NCBI GenBank assembly: GCA_019843655.1
Contig: JACDQD010000003.1
Span: 9,550,925 to 9,614,924 of the forward strand
Reading direction: 5' to 3'
Length of the DNA: 64,000 nucleotides
From: Lethocerus indicus
Lineage: Eukaryota > Arthropoda > Insecta > Hemiptera > Belostomatidae
Below the pieces are notes generated by a model. That model saw only the letters and a list, made by a program, of their open reading frames with translations. It ran no database searches and was not told where the DNA came from. A program made the translations under genes and the position numbers. Below, in pieces: positions 46,769-58,778 of this stretch. The stretch's first letter is position 1; the number at the start of each line of letters is the position of its first letter.

Positions 46769-49700
46769 GCCACCCCTTTTAATTAATAAAACGAGAACCG
46801 AACGAATTGTTGGGTCGGAAGAATGATTTATTGCTTGTAAAATTACATGTGGGGGCCTGGGAGCGGGGTCTCCGACTCACTTGATCGACTCTCTGCCCAG
46901 GGGATTACCAGTTCTGTTACTTTTTCCTTTTTCCCTGTTTTCCTTGTAAATGATTTCAGCGACATATGTGTGAGCTGAAAAAGATGTAAAATTTTATACA
47001 TCCGGCGATAAAATTGTACAAGCGATTCAAAACCAACTTAATTATGATCTGCTGTGCAACATGTGCTTCAACACATTACCAGTGGAAGATACGAAATAAT
47101 AAGTGGTGTCAAACACTACAATGATCGATATCTCCATGGATAGTGTTCGAATTAATTCTGTTATAACAATAAATACAGTTTTAAAAAATGGATATTAATC
47201 TACCTTGAAATACGCGTGCTTCTTCACACATTTGCCACTTCTCTACGTCAAACCCAGAAGTCAATTTATGTGAATGTTGTTGGCCCTTTCTAGTCACTAC
47301 TTTAATATATTTTATCGACTGGAAATGATTGCATTTCGTGATTATTATGATGTCCGGTGAATATGGTAGTTGGTGGGGACACAGGTAAATTCCATTACAG
47401 TATTAAAGTGTTATATGACAGCGAGCATTGTATGCGGTGCAAAATAAAACCGTTCACCTTCGCCTAGTACTCTAATCCAGTTTATATACCCGCCATTTCA
47501 TACAATGCTGCCTCATTGTCTGAATAAATATGCGGAGAAAAATTTATCTAATTAAACTAGTTGATACATCATGTACAGTCGATTAATGGAACGCGAGCAA
47601 TTCAAGTACTAAGTACTCAATCGATTCTACTAATACAAACGCGTCCGTTGTCACTGATTGCTGAATGTATCTTGTTATAACATTACCAGTTCTGAAGCTA
47701 AAAAAGAATTGCTACTGAATCAAAGAAGTTTCGCCTTTAAATCACACGATCCGTCGGTTGGTGTTACGTGAAATGGCGAGGTTATCGACTCCGCCTTTGA
47801 TATTGTTCTAACGCCGAGCAAGAGGAAGACCCGTTATCCGAGCAGATACGATTTCACAATATGAGCGGGCGCGGTGTAAATAATTTTAAATTTGTGGCGT
47901 GGGCGACGCGAGGAACGCGGATTTGAAGTTGATGAATAAATAATAGCGGCGTCGGCCCATTGTATCCAACGGGGGTGGGGCATTAACACTGGGCCGTGCT
48001 CAGGCCGTACACACCGGACCTATAACCGGGACCGGTAAGCGGACATTACCTGAAATGAAATTCAGAAAAAATAATGTTTCCAACTAAGCCCTTTGAAGTG
48101 CCCGGCAACCTGGCCTAATATGCACCCTTGACGTATTAGAATGAGGATGAATACAAACCCTCACCGCTATTCGAATTTGATTTATCCGTTTTTTAAATAC
48201 CCTGGATACCGTACGGGATGGTCTTACTATTTTTTAATTCTGATCTTTACCAGGAATTACGCCTAATTAAGTTCGATTGCATGAATTTAAAATTGTATAC
48301 ATGTTAATAGTCTTTTATGTTGAAACCTTTTATTGTTTAGCAAACCTTTACAATAATTTTAAATCCTTTCCGGAAAATTAAAACAATTGTATTCATAACT
48401 AGAATTTAATTAGTTAATTATTCCATTTATAGTTCTCACGTACAGTGGCTCGTATTGTTTTGAAGCTCAAAATTGCGGCTTCACTTCATCATGGTAATAT
48501 TCGCGGACACGCTCATCGGAAAAAACTTAGCGTGGGGACGAAAAAAAGAAGAAGGAAATTATGAATGTATTTCGGAAAAGGGGGAATAATCTCTCTGTAC
48601 GGGCTGCAGCTTGTTGTTTACCGGAATGTTAAAAAAAAAAAATAATAGGGAAAAAAGGCCACCCCACAGAAGAGCAGCGCATAACTGGGCGAGATTTATG
48701 GTCGAGGGGCGAGAAATGAATGGCCGCGATTTTTTTTCACCCCCTCAGCGCTATTGTTATCGTTTATTATTTCCCCCCACCCGGCCGCCTCCAACCCCCG
48801 GCCTTTACTTTAATAAGGAATATCTGATGCGGCTACAGTTTGACTTCCTTCGTGCTTTTTTCATATTAGGCCCACTTTCCTATAGGCCGCGTTTGTCCGC
48901 GCGTTTAAATTCACCCCAGGAATCCACGTCTCTTATATTAAACTTACAATTACTTTAACTTTGGCTCCCTTTAACCTTCTTTTTTTGGCTTGACCCCTGT
49001 CTCCGTAAATATGAAATATCCCCCTTTACATAAGTTGCCAATTTGTATGTAAGTTCTCTGAGTTGGACTATTTAAAAAAAAAATTGAAAAAAGAAACCAC
49101 AGCAAACCTTTTCCAGAATTAAAGAAGGCTATTTTTGACACTAACCACTTTATTAGGTAACAGTGCGGTATTAATAATGATACAGATGGCGATGATCAAT
49201 ACTTGCTGGCGGCTGGTTCTTGAAATGAACTACTAGTTAACTTTATTGTATTTTCTTCTCGATGCACGAAAATAACAAATTATTAAATATTAAATAACAT
49301 TAGGTCTTTAATATATTTCTGCGTCAATAAAATTGTAACTTTTCGATTTTCCAAAACTATCTCAGGACGTTATAATAGCCCAATATAATATTCACAATAT
49401 GCTGGTTATGATCATTTGATGACGAATCCTATTATTTACTTCCAATTAGCGAATGAATACAAATTTACCATTATAATTCCCTCGTTAGCGGTAACGTATA
49501 TAATTTAGTTAATACTCTAATTAAACGGCCGTATTCCGGCTGCACAAAACGTTCTCTCCTCCCCTCGAACCGACTACTGTAGGGTATGAAGGTCTGTTCA
49601 ATGGGGTTAATGAAATGGGTGCGGCTGGGAATTGGCCATTACGAATGTATTCTCAAATCTGTAATTAAACGAAAGGAGCGGATGGAAGCGGATGGTTTGT

Positions 49701-51052
49701 CGCCGGTTGTGTCCGTTGCCGGACCGGTTTCTTCGGTGGGTCCACCTCGGAGGTTGCCTACTCTCGGGCTCACTGTGAAATAGTTCATTGACTTCTATAG
49801 CGCACGCTATACTGGGACCAACGCCTAGAGTTAACCCCTTCAATATAACACCTTGCACAATCCGAAAATTTGGGCCTGAAACATTCCTGAAGTAAATAGA
49901 ATGGACTAGCTCCAGCCTTACCGCACTAACAAAATTTAAAAAGGCAAAAATACTGGCGTTTATTCTATATAAATGGCCTATAGAATTATGAAAATAACAA
50001 CTTGATTTTTAATAATAATTATTTACAATAATATAATTCTGAGAATTGTTCACTAGATAATACCTAACAATAGTAATACCTTGAAATTTTTATTTGAAGA
50101 AAATTCAACTATGGGCCCCAAGCGTTTACGCAGCATCACTCTGATTTACCAGACTTATCATAATCGTGTTATGATTGTACCAATGCACCTGTTAAATATA
50201 TAGCAAATTCAGAATACTGTGGAATACGCTGAATCAGCATCGTGGAAACTTAATGAAATATCAATAAGGATCAAATTCAACAAATGCGATAGATTTTATG
50301 GGATACGTAAAACAAACATTTTCCAGGGCATTCCAGTCGGGAAAAACCCTCCTCGAATAAGAAAAGGCTGGAAAACGGGATCATAAAAAACAGATAATGC
50401 AATCATATTCGTTTGTAGCTAATTTTTCCCCGCATATTTTTTCTCCGGCCCGGACCATTAAATGGGAAGGTCCGGAAGGGAGGCGGCGTCACAACGGGCA
50501 TCTTCTGCTAGTTCATTCCAATTTTAGTTGTGTATAATTCGGTAATTGAGGGGCAGTGAGGGTGTTGCCGGTCGAGGGCGGAGCGGGGGCGGTGGGGGGA
50601 GGCGGCTCCTCCCCCTCGGAAACAAATGGGAGCGGATTATTTTTTACGAGCTTGTTTTTGCCACCGGCTCCGAGATGATCTCGGGAATCCACCCCCTGCT
50701 CCAGAGCGCCACCAATAAAGACAATGGGCCAACGATGAGTACAAACTGATTGGTGTTGAATCGAATCCCACCGAGTCTGTCATTCAGTCGCTCCCCATTT
50801 TATTTCCGATCGCGCCCAGTTTTATTTCCCTCCATATATTGACTGGTAGGAGTCGATTTAATTCCGTTTAGAACGATGATATATATCGCCTCCATTTTTT
50901 GTAGTATTCTAGTATATTCTTTTAAAATTATAACTGGCGACAAAAAAGGATGTTTCAAGTATATACGAAGTTGTTGTATAGTAACTTCAGTACATAACTC
51001 ATCATGTATCATGTTGATAATTAATGTGAGGAAATAAACAACAATAAACCCC
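46764..51052. other. Non-coding DNA, A-run and G-rich pocket
   Basis: Mostly AT-rich. An A12 run is at 48631-48642. A GC-rich pocket lies at 48700-48900, and a G-rich stretch at 50550-50612 has several runs of three to six G, a near miss for a canonical G-quadruplex because one loop is too long. The frames at 48611-48958 and 49586-49783 (plus) show no recognised family. The sequence AAGTACT is doubled near 47615. No RNA gene seen. Confidence 0.5.
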
Positions 51053-51076
51053 TGTCTGTTTTAATGTCTGTTTTAA
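51053..51076 (+). repeat. Exact 12-bp tandem duplication
   Basis: TGTCTGTTTTAA occurs twice head to tail without mismatch. Confidence 0.92.
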
Positions 51077-54000
51077 ACTCCAGTTTTAAAAGATATTCCA
51101 ACTTCTTGGAACAGTTCTCCTCGTTCTTCGGCTTACAGTGAGCAATCGACTAGTTTATCCTTCCGAATTTACCGTTATTTTTTCATACGAAATGCAACAT
51201 AACATCGGTTAATTTTATTCGTTAATTTCGTGTCGGCCAGTGTCGCCTGAAAGCCTAGGCTCGTAAAACCCTAATGGAACAGCAGAAATTGGCAGCAGCG
51301 GCAGCCCGGAGAAACATTTCAATTAAGGATTAAGTAAAGTGGTCCTCTCTCTAATGCCTCGGGTTTTGCCTTATGGCCCCTTCCCAAGTCACACTGATCA
51401 ATTACTTGGATTGACTCATAAACCGGGATGTTCCGGTGACTGTAGTATAACACTTACTTACACAAACGGCATAATCCTCCGTCTACGTGCTCCACAGACA
51501 ACTGGCCCTCTCATAAACATTAATTTGCAGACCTATAGATGAATATACCATACTGCCACCGAGGCGGCTGTTACTCATCACTGTCCTGATATGTATTTAC
51601 CGTATGGGTCCGCATCATTTTTGTCATTCAAACTGCGGCAACCAAAAAAATCACCTATAGAATCAAATATTATTAAAACTGAAAGTATACCCGTGTTTTG
51701 TTAGTATTATTATGACCGTTCAATGTATAGAACGAGGATTTCTTGTAGGTCAGAATAAATAAAATATAAGTGCTGTGGAGAATCCCAAACTATAATACCT
51801 GACTTCAATGCGTTAATATTTGCAGTAAAGTGAGTTAGCATATTATCTAATTGCACTTTTCAGACGGTCGGAATTGGCCTTGCCCCAATGTATCCATCGT
51901 TCGCCCTAATGTCCCCCCAGGGAAATAAAGTGTAGGGACTGTCTCACCGTTAAAAGTCAATAGGAATTATGGTGGTCATCGTGACGGTGGTATCCCAGGG
52001 GCCACGTGACCCTATCCTTGTCCCGGAGTGCCACTAATGGCCACCGGCTGGGAATCAATTAGCCGGATTGTCGGCCGGCAATAAAGCTGTGGGTACGGCG
52101 CCGCGTCGCATGAACATCGGCCGGGGCACCTGCGAGATCGCATTAGGACGCGCCCTCCGCATCTGTCGGACTCGTTTATTCTATCCCATATGCCGGCCCT
52201 TTTCTGACTTATATCTTCCCAACAGAACCTCCCGCCCCCACACCACAAAAACGACTATTTAATAGCCACTAAGTATGGGTCGATTCCAACCGACCGACTA
52301 CAGTCACTGCCTGCTGAATATTACAATAATGATATTGGCGTCTAAAAATTGTTCGTGACAATACTTATTTTAGCAGGACATTTTTCAAAAAATCATCCAT
52401 TTACGCTGTCTCGGCATTCGGTCTTAAAGTGGTACACGTCTTAAATGGTATGTTGCAAATAGTTTATTGAATCGAACCTATCAAAAAACTTCACCGGACG
52501 GAAGAGATTCTAGTCCGGCCCAAAATTAAATTTTGCCCAGTAAGGTTAAAATAAATAGAGGCCTGTTCCCGACATCGTCCTATAAAACCAGTGGCGCCTT
52601 TAAATTAGCGTTTCAATTTTCGCACAGATTTATTTATCCTGGAACTTAGCTGGAGGGTTTTTTTCTTAAATACTGCCAACTTCAATCGATGTACCGGATC
52701 GGAGGATTGATTTTAAATAGGAAATAATTTCAGGCTAATGGCAAATAGGCCTTTCCGTTTACGATCCGTCTTATTTACAACGGTCGTAAAATTTTATTGC
52801 GTGTATTTTTCCCTTCCTCTCGTGAAAGAATAAGGAAGCGGGAAGAGGAAGGAGAAGTGGAAGAAGAGGAGGCCGAGGAGTTTGGTGGGGGAAGAGTTGG
52901 CGTTGAATACCCCGCCGGAGAGACTCTCTTTCGAGCTCTGTAAATCCGAGGTTTTATGCCCCTTTGAAAAATTTATAAGTTGCACACCGACTGGAGCGAA
53001 GCCGGTTCGAGAAATTTACGGCCGTCCGAACTTTAATAGGGACTGTTGTCGAGAGAGTGAGCCTTTAAATTGCCCTGCCCCCCAACCCCCTCCCCCACAC
53101 GCGGGCACCCCCCGGAAGTGAAAATAAAGCTATTGTTGTTTGGCTCTCCTTAAAGTGTACACCCTTTAATTGCTCAAGTTTTACAGTCGAATCCGAAGCG
53201 CATTACAACTTCCCGACGCTTCAGCCCAAATCGCATCTTGATAATGCATGATGGGGTACCTTCTCTGCTGAAATACATTTCCCCAAGATGTTCCTTGGCG
53301 TTAGAGAATGTTTTATTAACAAACTGCCTGGTGACTGGTTCTTTAAAATTAAACTCTCGACTATAGATCAAAGTAGCCTATCCCCCAGAGAGAAATTGGA
53401 AAACAGCAGTAAATGAGGAATGTGATGGTGCTGCCGGATATCTGCGTGACGCCCAATCTAGGGCCCCGGCCCCAGCGCTATTGTTAAAGACCAGTTATCA
53501 CTCCCTCCGCTTTCGCTCCACCTGTCGCTTATACTCGCCCTTTTCACTCTCGAGACATTAATCCTAAACGCCATTTAAAACGTTCATTCGATCCGATCCG
53601 AAGCCGGAATGATGCCACCGCACGCAGGGCATGATCCGCAAACATGATATTTCGATTAGCGGCCACAGAATGCGTTCAGAACAACCGGCAAGGCTGGAAA
53701 ATATAATCACAATTATCAGTAACGAAACACACCTTCCCGAATGAATTGATCCCGACGTATTTGAATATTATAGATATTACAGATCCAGTAATAATCGAAT
53801 GTCAACGAATGCGTAAAACAATACCACTGTTACTCTAGCCGAGAAAGAATAGATACATCGAGAAACTATTTAGAAAATGCGTCGTTTGAAACGAGAAGGT
53901 ATAAAGTAGAATCCTTTAGAAACATTAAGATTGGAGAGTATCTCAACTCCATTTCCAGCTTAGCCCTTCTTTGAACGTTGTGTACTGATGACTCGAAGTC

Positions 54001-57000
54001 AAATTTTCACTCACTCAAACAAATCGTATTAATACTAAAAATATATAATGCGGTCGAATCAGTGTACATAATTTCCGCTGAATGTGAATTTTACCAGTAT
54101 TTAGTTGTCGGAATTATTTTAATTACCCCGTGATTCTCCTGAATGATTAGAGATCCGGTGAGAAACTTTATGCCTGTACTCACAGGCCATATCCTTCTAT
54201 CACTTTCCCTGGTTAGCTCTTTATCTCAAGTCAAGTCATATCATCGCTAGTGAAATATTTTAAAAAAGGTTCCAGCATTAAAAGGCGTTGACCACGTTAA
54301 AATTTTTAAGTGATATGACTGGAATAAAATCGCAAACGGAGGTCTTAACACAACTATAAACAGATATTCTCGTGGGATACCTCTGGTGGTATCTTAAATC
54401 GAGTTGTAACACTTGTCTGTGGTTACCCTGGATGGGCAAGTGAGTGGCGGTGACCTCATCGTCCTGGCCGTTCATAGGTTTCCGCGCCCGGTGAAAGTCG
54501 ATGGTGCCGGATGGGCCCCATAACTCAGTCGGGTATCTAGAGCGGGCAACTCCGGAGATAACGCCGTCCAGTACGAGCACCGTTATTTTAATTCCTTTTT
54601 TTCGTCGCCTCCCTTCCTTTCTTCCACCGAAATTTACGAGTGCCGAGAGCGAGCTACTAATTCGGGCGGGCCCGTGGTAATCGTCGCGGGCCTCCATTAA
54701 CAGAGAGCCGGGGCCCTTATCTCTCTACCCGAGTTCTTTTCTCCGGAGTTTCGAAAAATAAGACGAAAAGGAACAATATACGGGGGAGGACAAAAAGAAG
54801 GAGAGACGGCTCACTTCCCGGCATCGACTCCCGGTGTTGGCCGCTCGTCGCACCGCTAATTGCGCTCCCTAATGCCTTTCCTTGTTCGCGGACCTGTTCT
54901 CCCCCCCCCCTCCTTCCAGCCACCCACCGGAAAAGGAAAAGGATGGAACTACCTCTGGAAACTGCAATTTGGCCAGTCCTTGTCACCTGAAAAATTTGTA
55001 GCATCGCTGGCTAACCCACTTTGATATACGTCCCAATAAAAATTGTACCGCCACATATAAAAAAATTAATATAATACTCTAGAATCCTAGCAACGTTTCA
55101 TAAACTATTCAGTTTTCTGAATTTCGGAAGTGGCAGTGTTAGTAATAATTAGGCAGTTATACATACCAACCGGGTATTTTCCTTTATATAAATAAGAAAG
55201 GTACCTCGACTCGTCCTTGCATTTTTTAGATATTATTTAGGCGAAAGGAAATAAAATATTGAATATACGCTACTTTAAATATTTATCTCTGTCCTATTTT
55301 GACGCCTTACCAAGAAGACAGTAATAATAAAGCACGGTATTTTAAACGTCCGTAACGTGAAAAGTATTCTAGTTCTCAAAATTATGAATTTCAGAGTCAT
55401 TCGTCTTGCAGTCCATTTCATTCAGAATGACATTATAATTTTTTTATACGGCTGAAATTTAATCCCGCCAAATATCGATACCCGCTTTCAATCTTTCGCG
55501 ATAAACCCCGATTTATACATTTGCGCCACAGGCTGCTCATAAATGTTATATTGTCAAGGTTAAAAAATAAACATCGGTTCGCTTTCAAAATCTGAAGCCG
55601 CCTCCGGCCCGGTCAATACATTCGGTACCACGGTCAATTAACGTCCATCAAATGGAGATAAACTGAGCAATACGCCCCATTAAGCAGTTGGCACTGGAGC
55701 CGCGTAACGGACCCACGCCACAAGGACGCCATTAATAAAATAAAAAAAGAACGAAAATATATACACACGAGAGCTCATTTCTAGGCGCGATTCAGATCGT
55801 TTAACGAGGCCCTTATTGCTTCGAATTCAGATAAATATTCTACATTAGTCTCAGTTTCAGCCTTAAGAAGTTCCCCCTTTGACGCCGGTTTTCATTAATT
55901 TTTCTACTCGTGCGTAACACACTAAAAAACAGAATTACCTGTTACATTTTTAAAATCTCCCCAGGGATTTTAGCAACTTATGGGATTAAGGATGTACATT
56001 GCATAAGTTGAATTTAAATAAGAAATGGTCAGTATTTGATGATTCTACAGTGGGAATCAACAAAAAAATTGAGCAATTCTGAATTTATTGTAATTTCTAC
56101 TTTCAACACAGGTCTTGAAATGGCTATTGCAGAGGGGGAATTCTAGTCTGCCTGTCAATAAACCTCGAATGCGATAAGAGCCCCGGGCACACTTTCTGAA
56201 TCGGGTCAGAGCCCGATTCAACACGGAGGAAAAGCTCGCCCGCGGAGTTTCGGCGACCGAAGATTTGGGCACATTCTAATTCGGCTAATGGACACGGCTC
56301 CGGCCCATAAATAAGTCCGACTTCTTAGGGTGGAATCAAAGCAAATAAATTGGATTGATTCTATTATTGGTTTTGTAACGGGGTGGTGCGCGGGGGCTCC
56401 CTAAATTAAATTGGGCGACGGCGACCGGTTTAGGCGGTATCGAATCGAAAATGTCTCAATGATTTTTTTTAAACCGAAATCGTTTTTTCGAATTAATGGC
56501 TTAATAAATCATTTATGATAATTTTTCCGCCGCGTCCTGGAAAAAAATAATTGATTCTAAGCAGCAGTTTGTATCCCTTGTAAGTACATTCTTTAAAAAT
56601 ATAATATCAGTGACACAAATTGCATTTATTAGCTACCTGGTTGATTTATGTTCAAATTCATGTCTTATCATATCACCAATTCTAGTCTGTTTGAGAAGGC
56701 CCTATTTCTGGGTTAGTGTTCACTGTTGAATGTGTTGTATTGCATAACCGCGTTGATCGTTTTAAGCTGTTATTTTTCCAATATAATAATTTTTCCAGCT
56801 CTTATATACCAGAATAAAAGAAAGTAGACCATAATTGTAACTGTGGTAAGATATGAAGGACCGGCGTTGGGCTGAATTCCCGAAGACATCTTGGTGGTTG
56901 ATGGGGGTGTTTCGATTTACAGAGTCGTATAACAAGATAAACATTTTGGCTCCGTTAATGACCTTTAGCTCCTTTACCTTTTAGGCGGTCAGAGTCGTTG

Positions 57001-58085
57001 TTGGGGAGCGCATAGAGTGATTTCATGCCGGCTTTGGTCCAGGGCGGCGGCTACTTAGCACACACTCATAACACACACACGCCGCCGTTAAAACCCCGCT
57101 CAGGGCCAGCGCTTACACACAAGAAGCTTTGGGGACTAATCCAGGTCACTAAACCCTTGCTCTTAAGGGCCTCCGCCCTACAGCAACTAATCAGATTACC
57201 CTTCTCTGCTTTACTTGCATTAACCCTCCTACTTCGGACCTCTCGAATTATAGCCGGGCCTTGATTTTCCTCCCTCTCTATCTCCCAGGCGTGGAAAAGA
57301 AGTTTTCTCTCGTGGGCTTCCAAGTCTTATCATTAATGCATTTTACTTCGTCCGGAATTTTACGTGCTTAGCTCTGGGCAGCAATCTTCTTAGTTTCGAA
57401 TTCAGTAAATAAATTTAAATTTTGATATATTCCACCATCAGTCTTTGGTTGTTTGACTGTGAAAGCTTTAGTGTGACTGTACATACGCCTTACGTATTCT
57501 CTTCATTGCAAGTAATCGCGCTCTATTAAAGATGTACTAGCGCAATGAAAACATTGCCTTACTATATATTTGTTGAGTAGCATAAAAATGACGGCTCAAA
57601 TATTTAATATTAGAAATATAGCAGATTAGAAAAATAACACTATAAATACATTACGAACTAACCTATACTTTATTACAATCTCAAAATTAGGAATTTGGCT
57701 AAATTTAAGATACAAAAAAATTAAGCAAAAGTATAATGCCGTTATTGTCCACAATATTATTACATAATTATTCACATTGAATGTCTGCCTATAATTATTT
57801 GGCTTAACCCTTACACTGTAGAAACTGAAAATGTACAGAAATCGTTTAATTGAATACTTTTCTAATTAAACAAGCAATTTAGAGTTTCCCCTATTAATTT
57901 AAGCAGTAGTTAAATGCTAATAGCCTTCTCCCCTAACCCTGGTTTTGACACCGGCACTGTTTCTCTTCAGCGGTATTAAGCAATTTCATACTAATTCAAG
58001 TTTGGACAGAGCGAGGGGTGGAGCAAGTCTGAAAAAAGTATTTCAGTTTGCATTCGTTCGTTTTCACACTGACTGATTGCTGTGT
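51077..58085. other. Non-coding DNA, several CpG-rich pockets
   Basis: GC-richer pockets lie at 51960-52240, 52980-53110, 54430-54960 (with C10 at 54901-54910), 55590-55730, 56160-56270 and 57020-57260. The 139-codon frame 54278-54697 and 95-codon frame 54717-55004 (both minus) cross the third pocket and have no recognised domain. The stretch 57560-57900 is very AT-rich. No RNA gene, transposon or convincing exon was seen. Confidence 0.5.
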
Positions 58086-58195
58086 AAATAAATATTTATT
58101 TTTTACAAATTAAATAATTACCAAGTATATATAATATTTCAAATAGTTTATTGTTCAGTTAAGGTTATAAATAACCTGAACAATAATATTTATTA
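58086..58195. other. Cluster of AT-rich palindromes
   Basis: AAATAAATATTTATTT (58086-58101) is a perfect 16-bp palindrome. A hairpin follows with stems TTGTTCA/TGAACAA (58151-58157, 58177-58183) and GGTTA/TAACC (58163-58167, 58172-58176). TAATA/TATTA (58184-58195) is next to it. Dyads are expected often in such AT-rich DNA, but three within 110 bp is notable. Confidence 0.4.
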
Positions 58196-58481
58196 TCGAC
58201 ATATTATTAAGCGGGTATTGCGTGAGTGCATTGACATAAATTAATGATTGTTTCTGCTGAAATTTCTAAACTGCCGGTACTTCTATTTCGTATATTATTT
58301 CCGAATTGAATAGCAGCACGTCATTTTTGACATCCAATTTAAATTTCTTGCAATTATTAAATCCTTGTCTAATAGAAGTGTGGGCACACTTGAATATTTT
58401 GGAGTCAGAGTATTCAAATAATATTTCACTATCGAACCTAATGAAGTGTAAGTTCATCGATGAAGTAGCTCTATGAAAGAT

Positions 58482-58486
<5 letters not shown>

Positions 58487-58526
<40 letters not shown>
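58487..58526. repeat. (TA)20 microsatellite
   Basis: Forty bases of perfect TA repeat, the same length as the run at 6767. The right flank has TGCCA (58529-58533) then GAATTT (58535-58540), nearly the same arrangement as at 6811-6823. The minus frame 58266-58571 reads through it as a Tyr-Ile run and is not a gene. Confidence 0.97.
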
Positions 58527-58529
<3 letters not shown>

Positions 58530-58760
58530 GCCACGAATTTTCTTTTCTGATGAAAACCCGCTCGAATGCATACTGTTTCAACAATAAATCTGTGCCCTTC
58601 CTCCCAATCTCCCGAGACGATCTTCAACGTCTGGTGGTGGCCCTGTATTTCTGCCGTTGTATATCACATATCTCCACCGGCCGCAGATCCTAATCTGCGT
58701 TATTTACACGATTGGAGCCGGCTACTGATGTAAGACAGAGCCAAGTTGCACACGCATACC
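58527..58760. other. Non-coding DNA, no gene recognised
   Basis: Mixed-composition DNA between the TA run and the CCG run. Nothing stands out beyond the TGCCA/GAATTT flank described at 58487. Confidence 0.5.
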
Positions 58761-58778
58761 CCGCCGCCGCCGCCGCCG
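58761..58778 (+). repeat. (CCG)6 trinucleotide repeat
   Basis: Six perfect CCG units. The plus frame 58712-58927 reads part of it as a short poly-alanine run. No domain is recognised around it and I do not call a gene. Confidence 0.93.

Noticed and set aside
54278..55004. Two minus-strand frames of 139 and 95 codons
   Set aside because: They cross a CpG-rich pocket with a C10 run and show no recognisable protein family.
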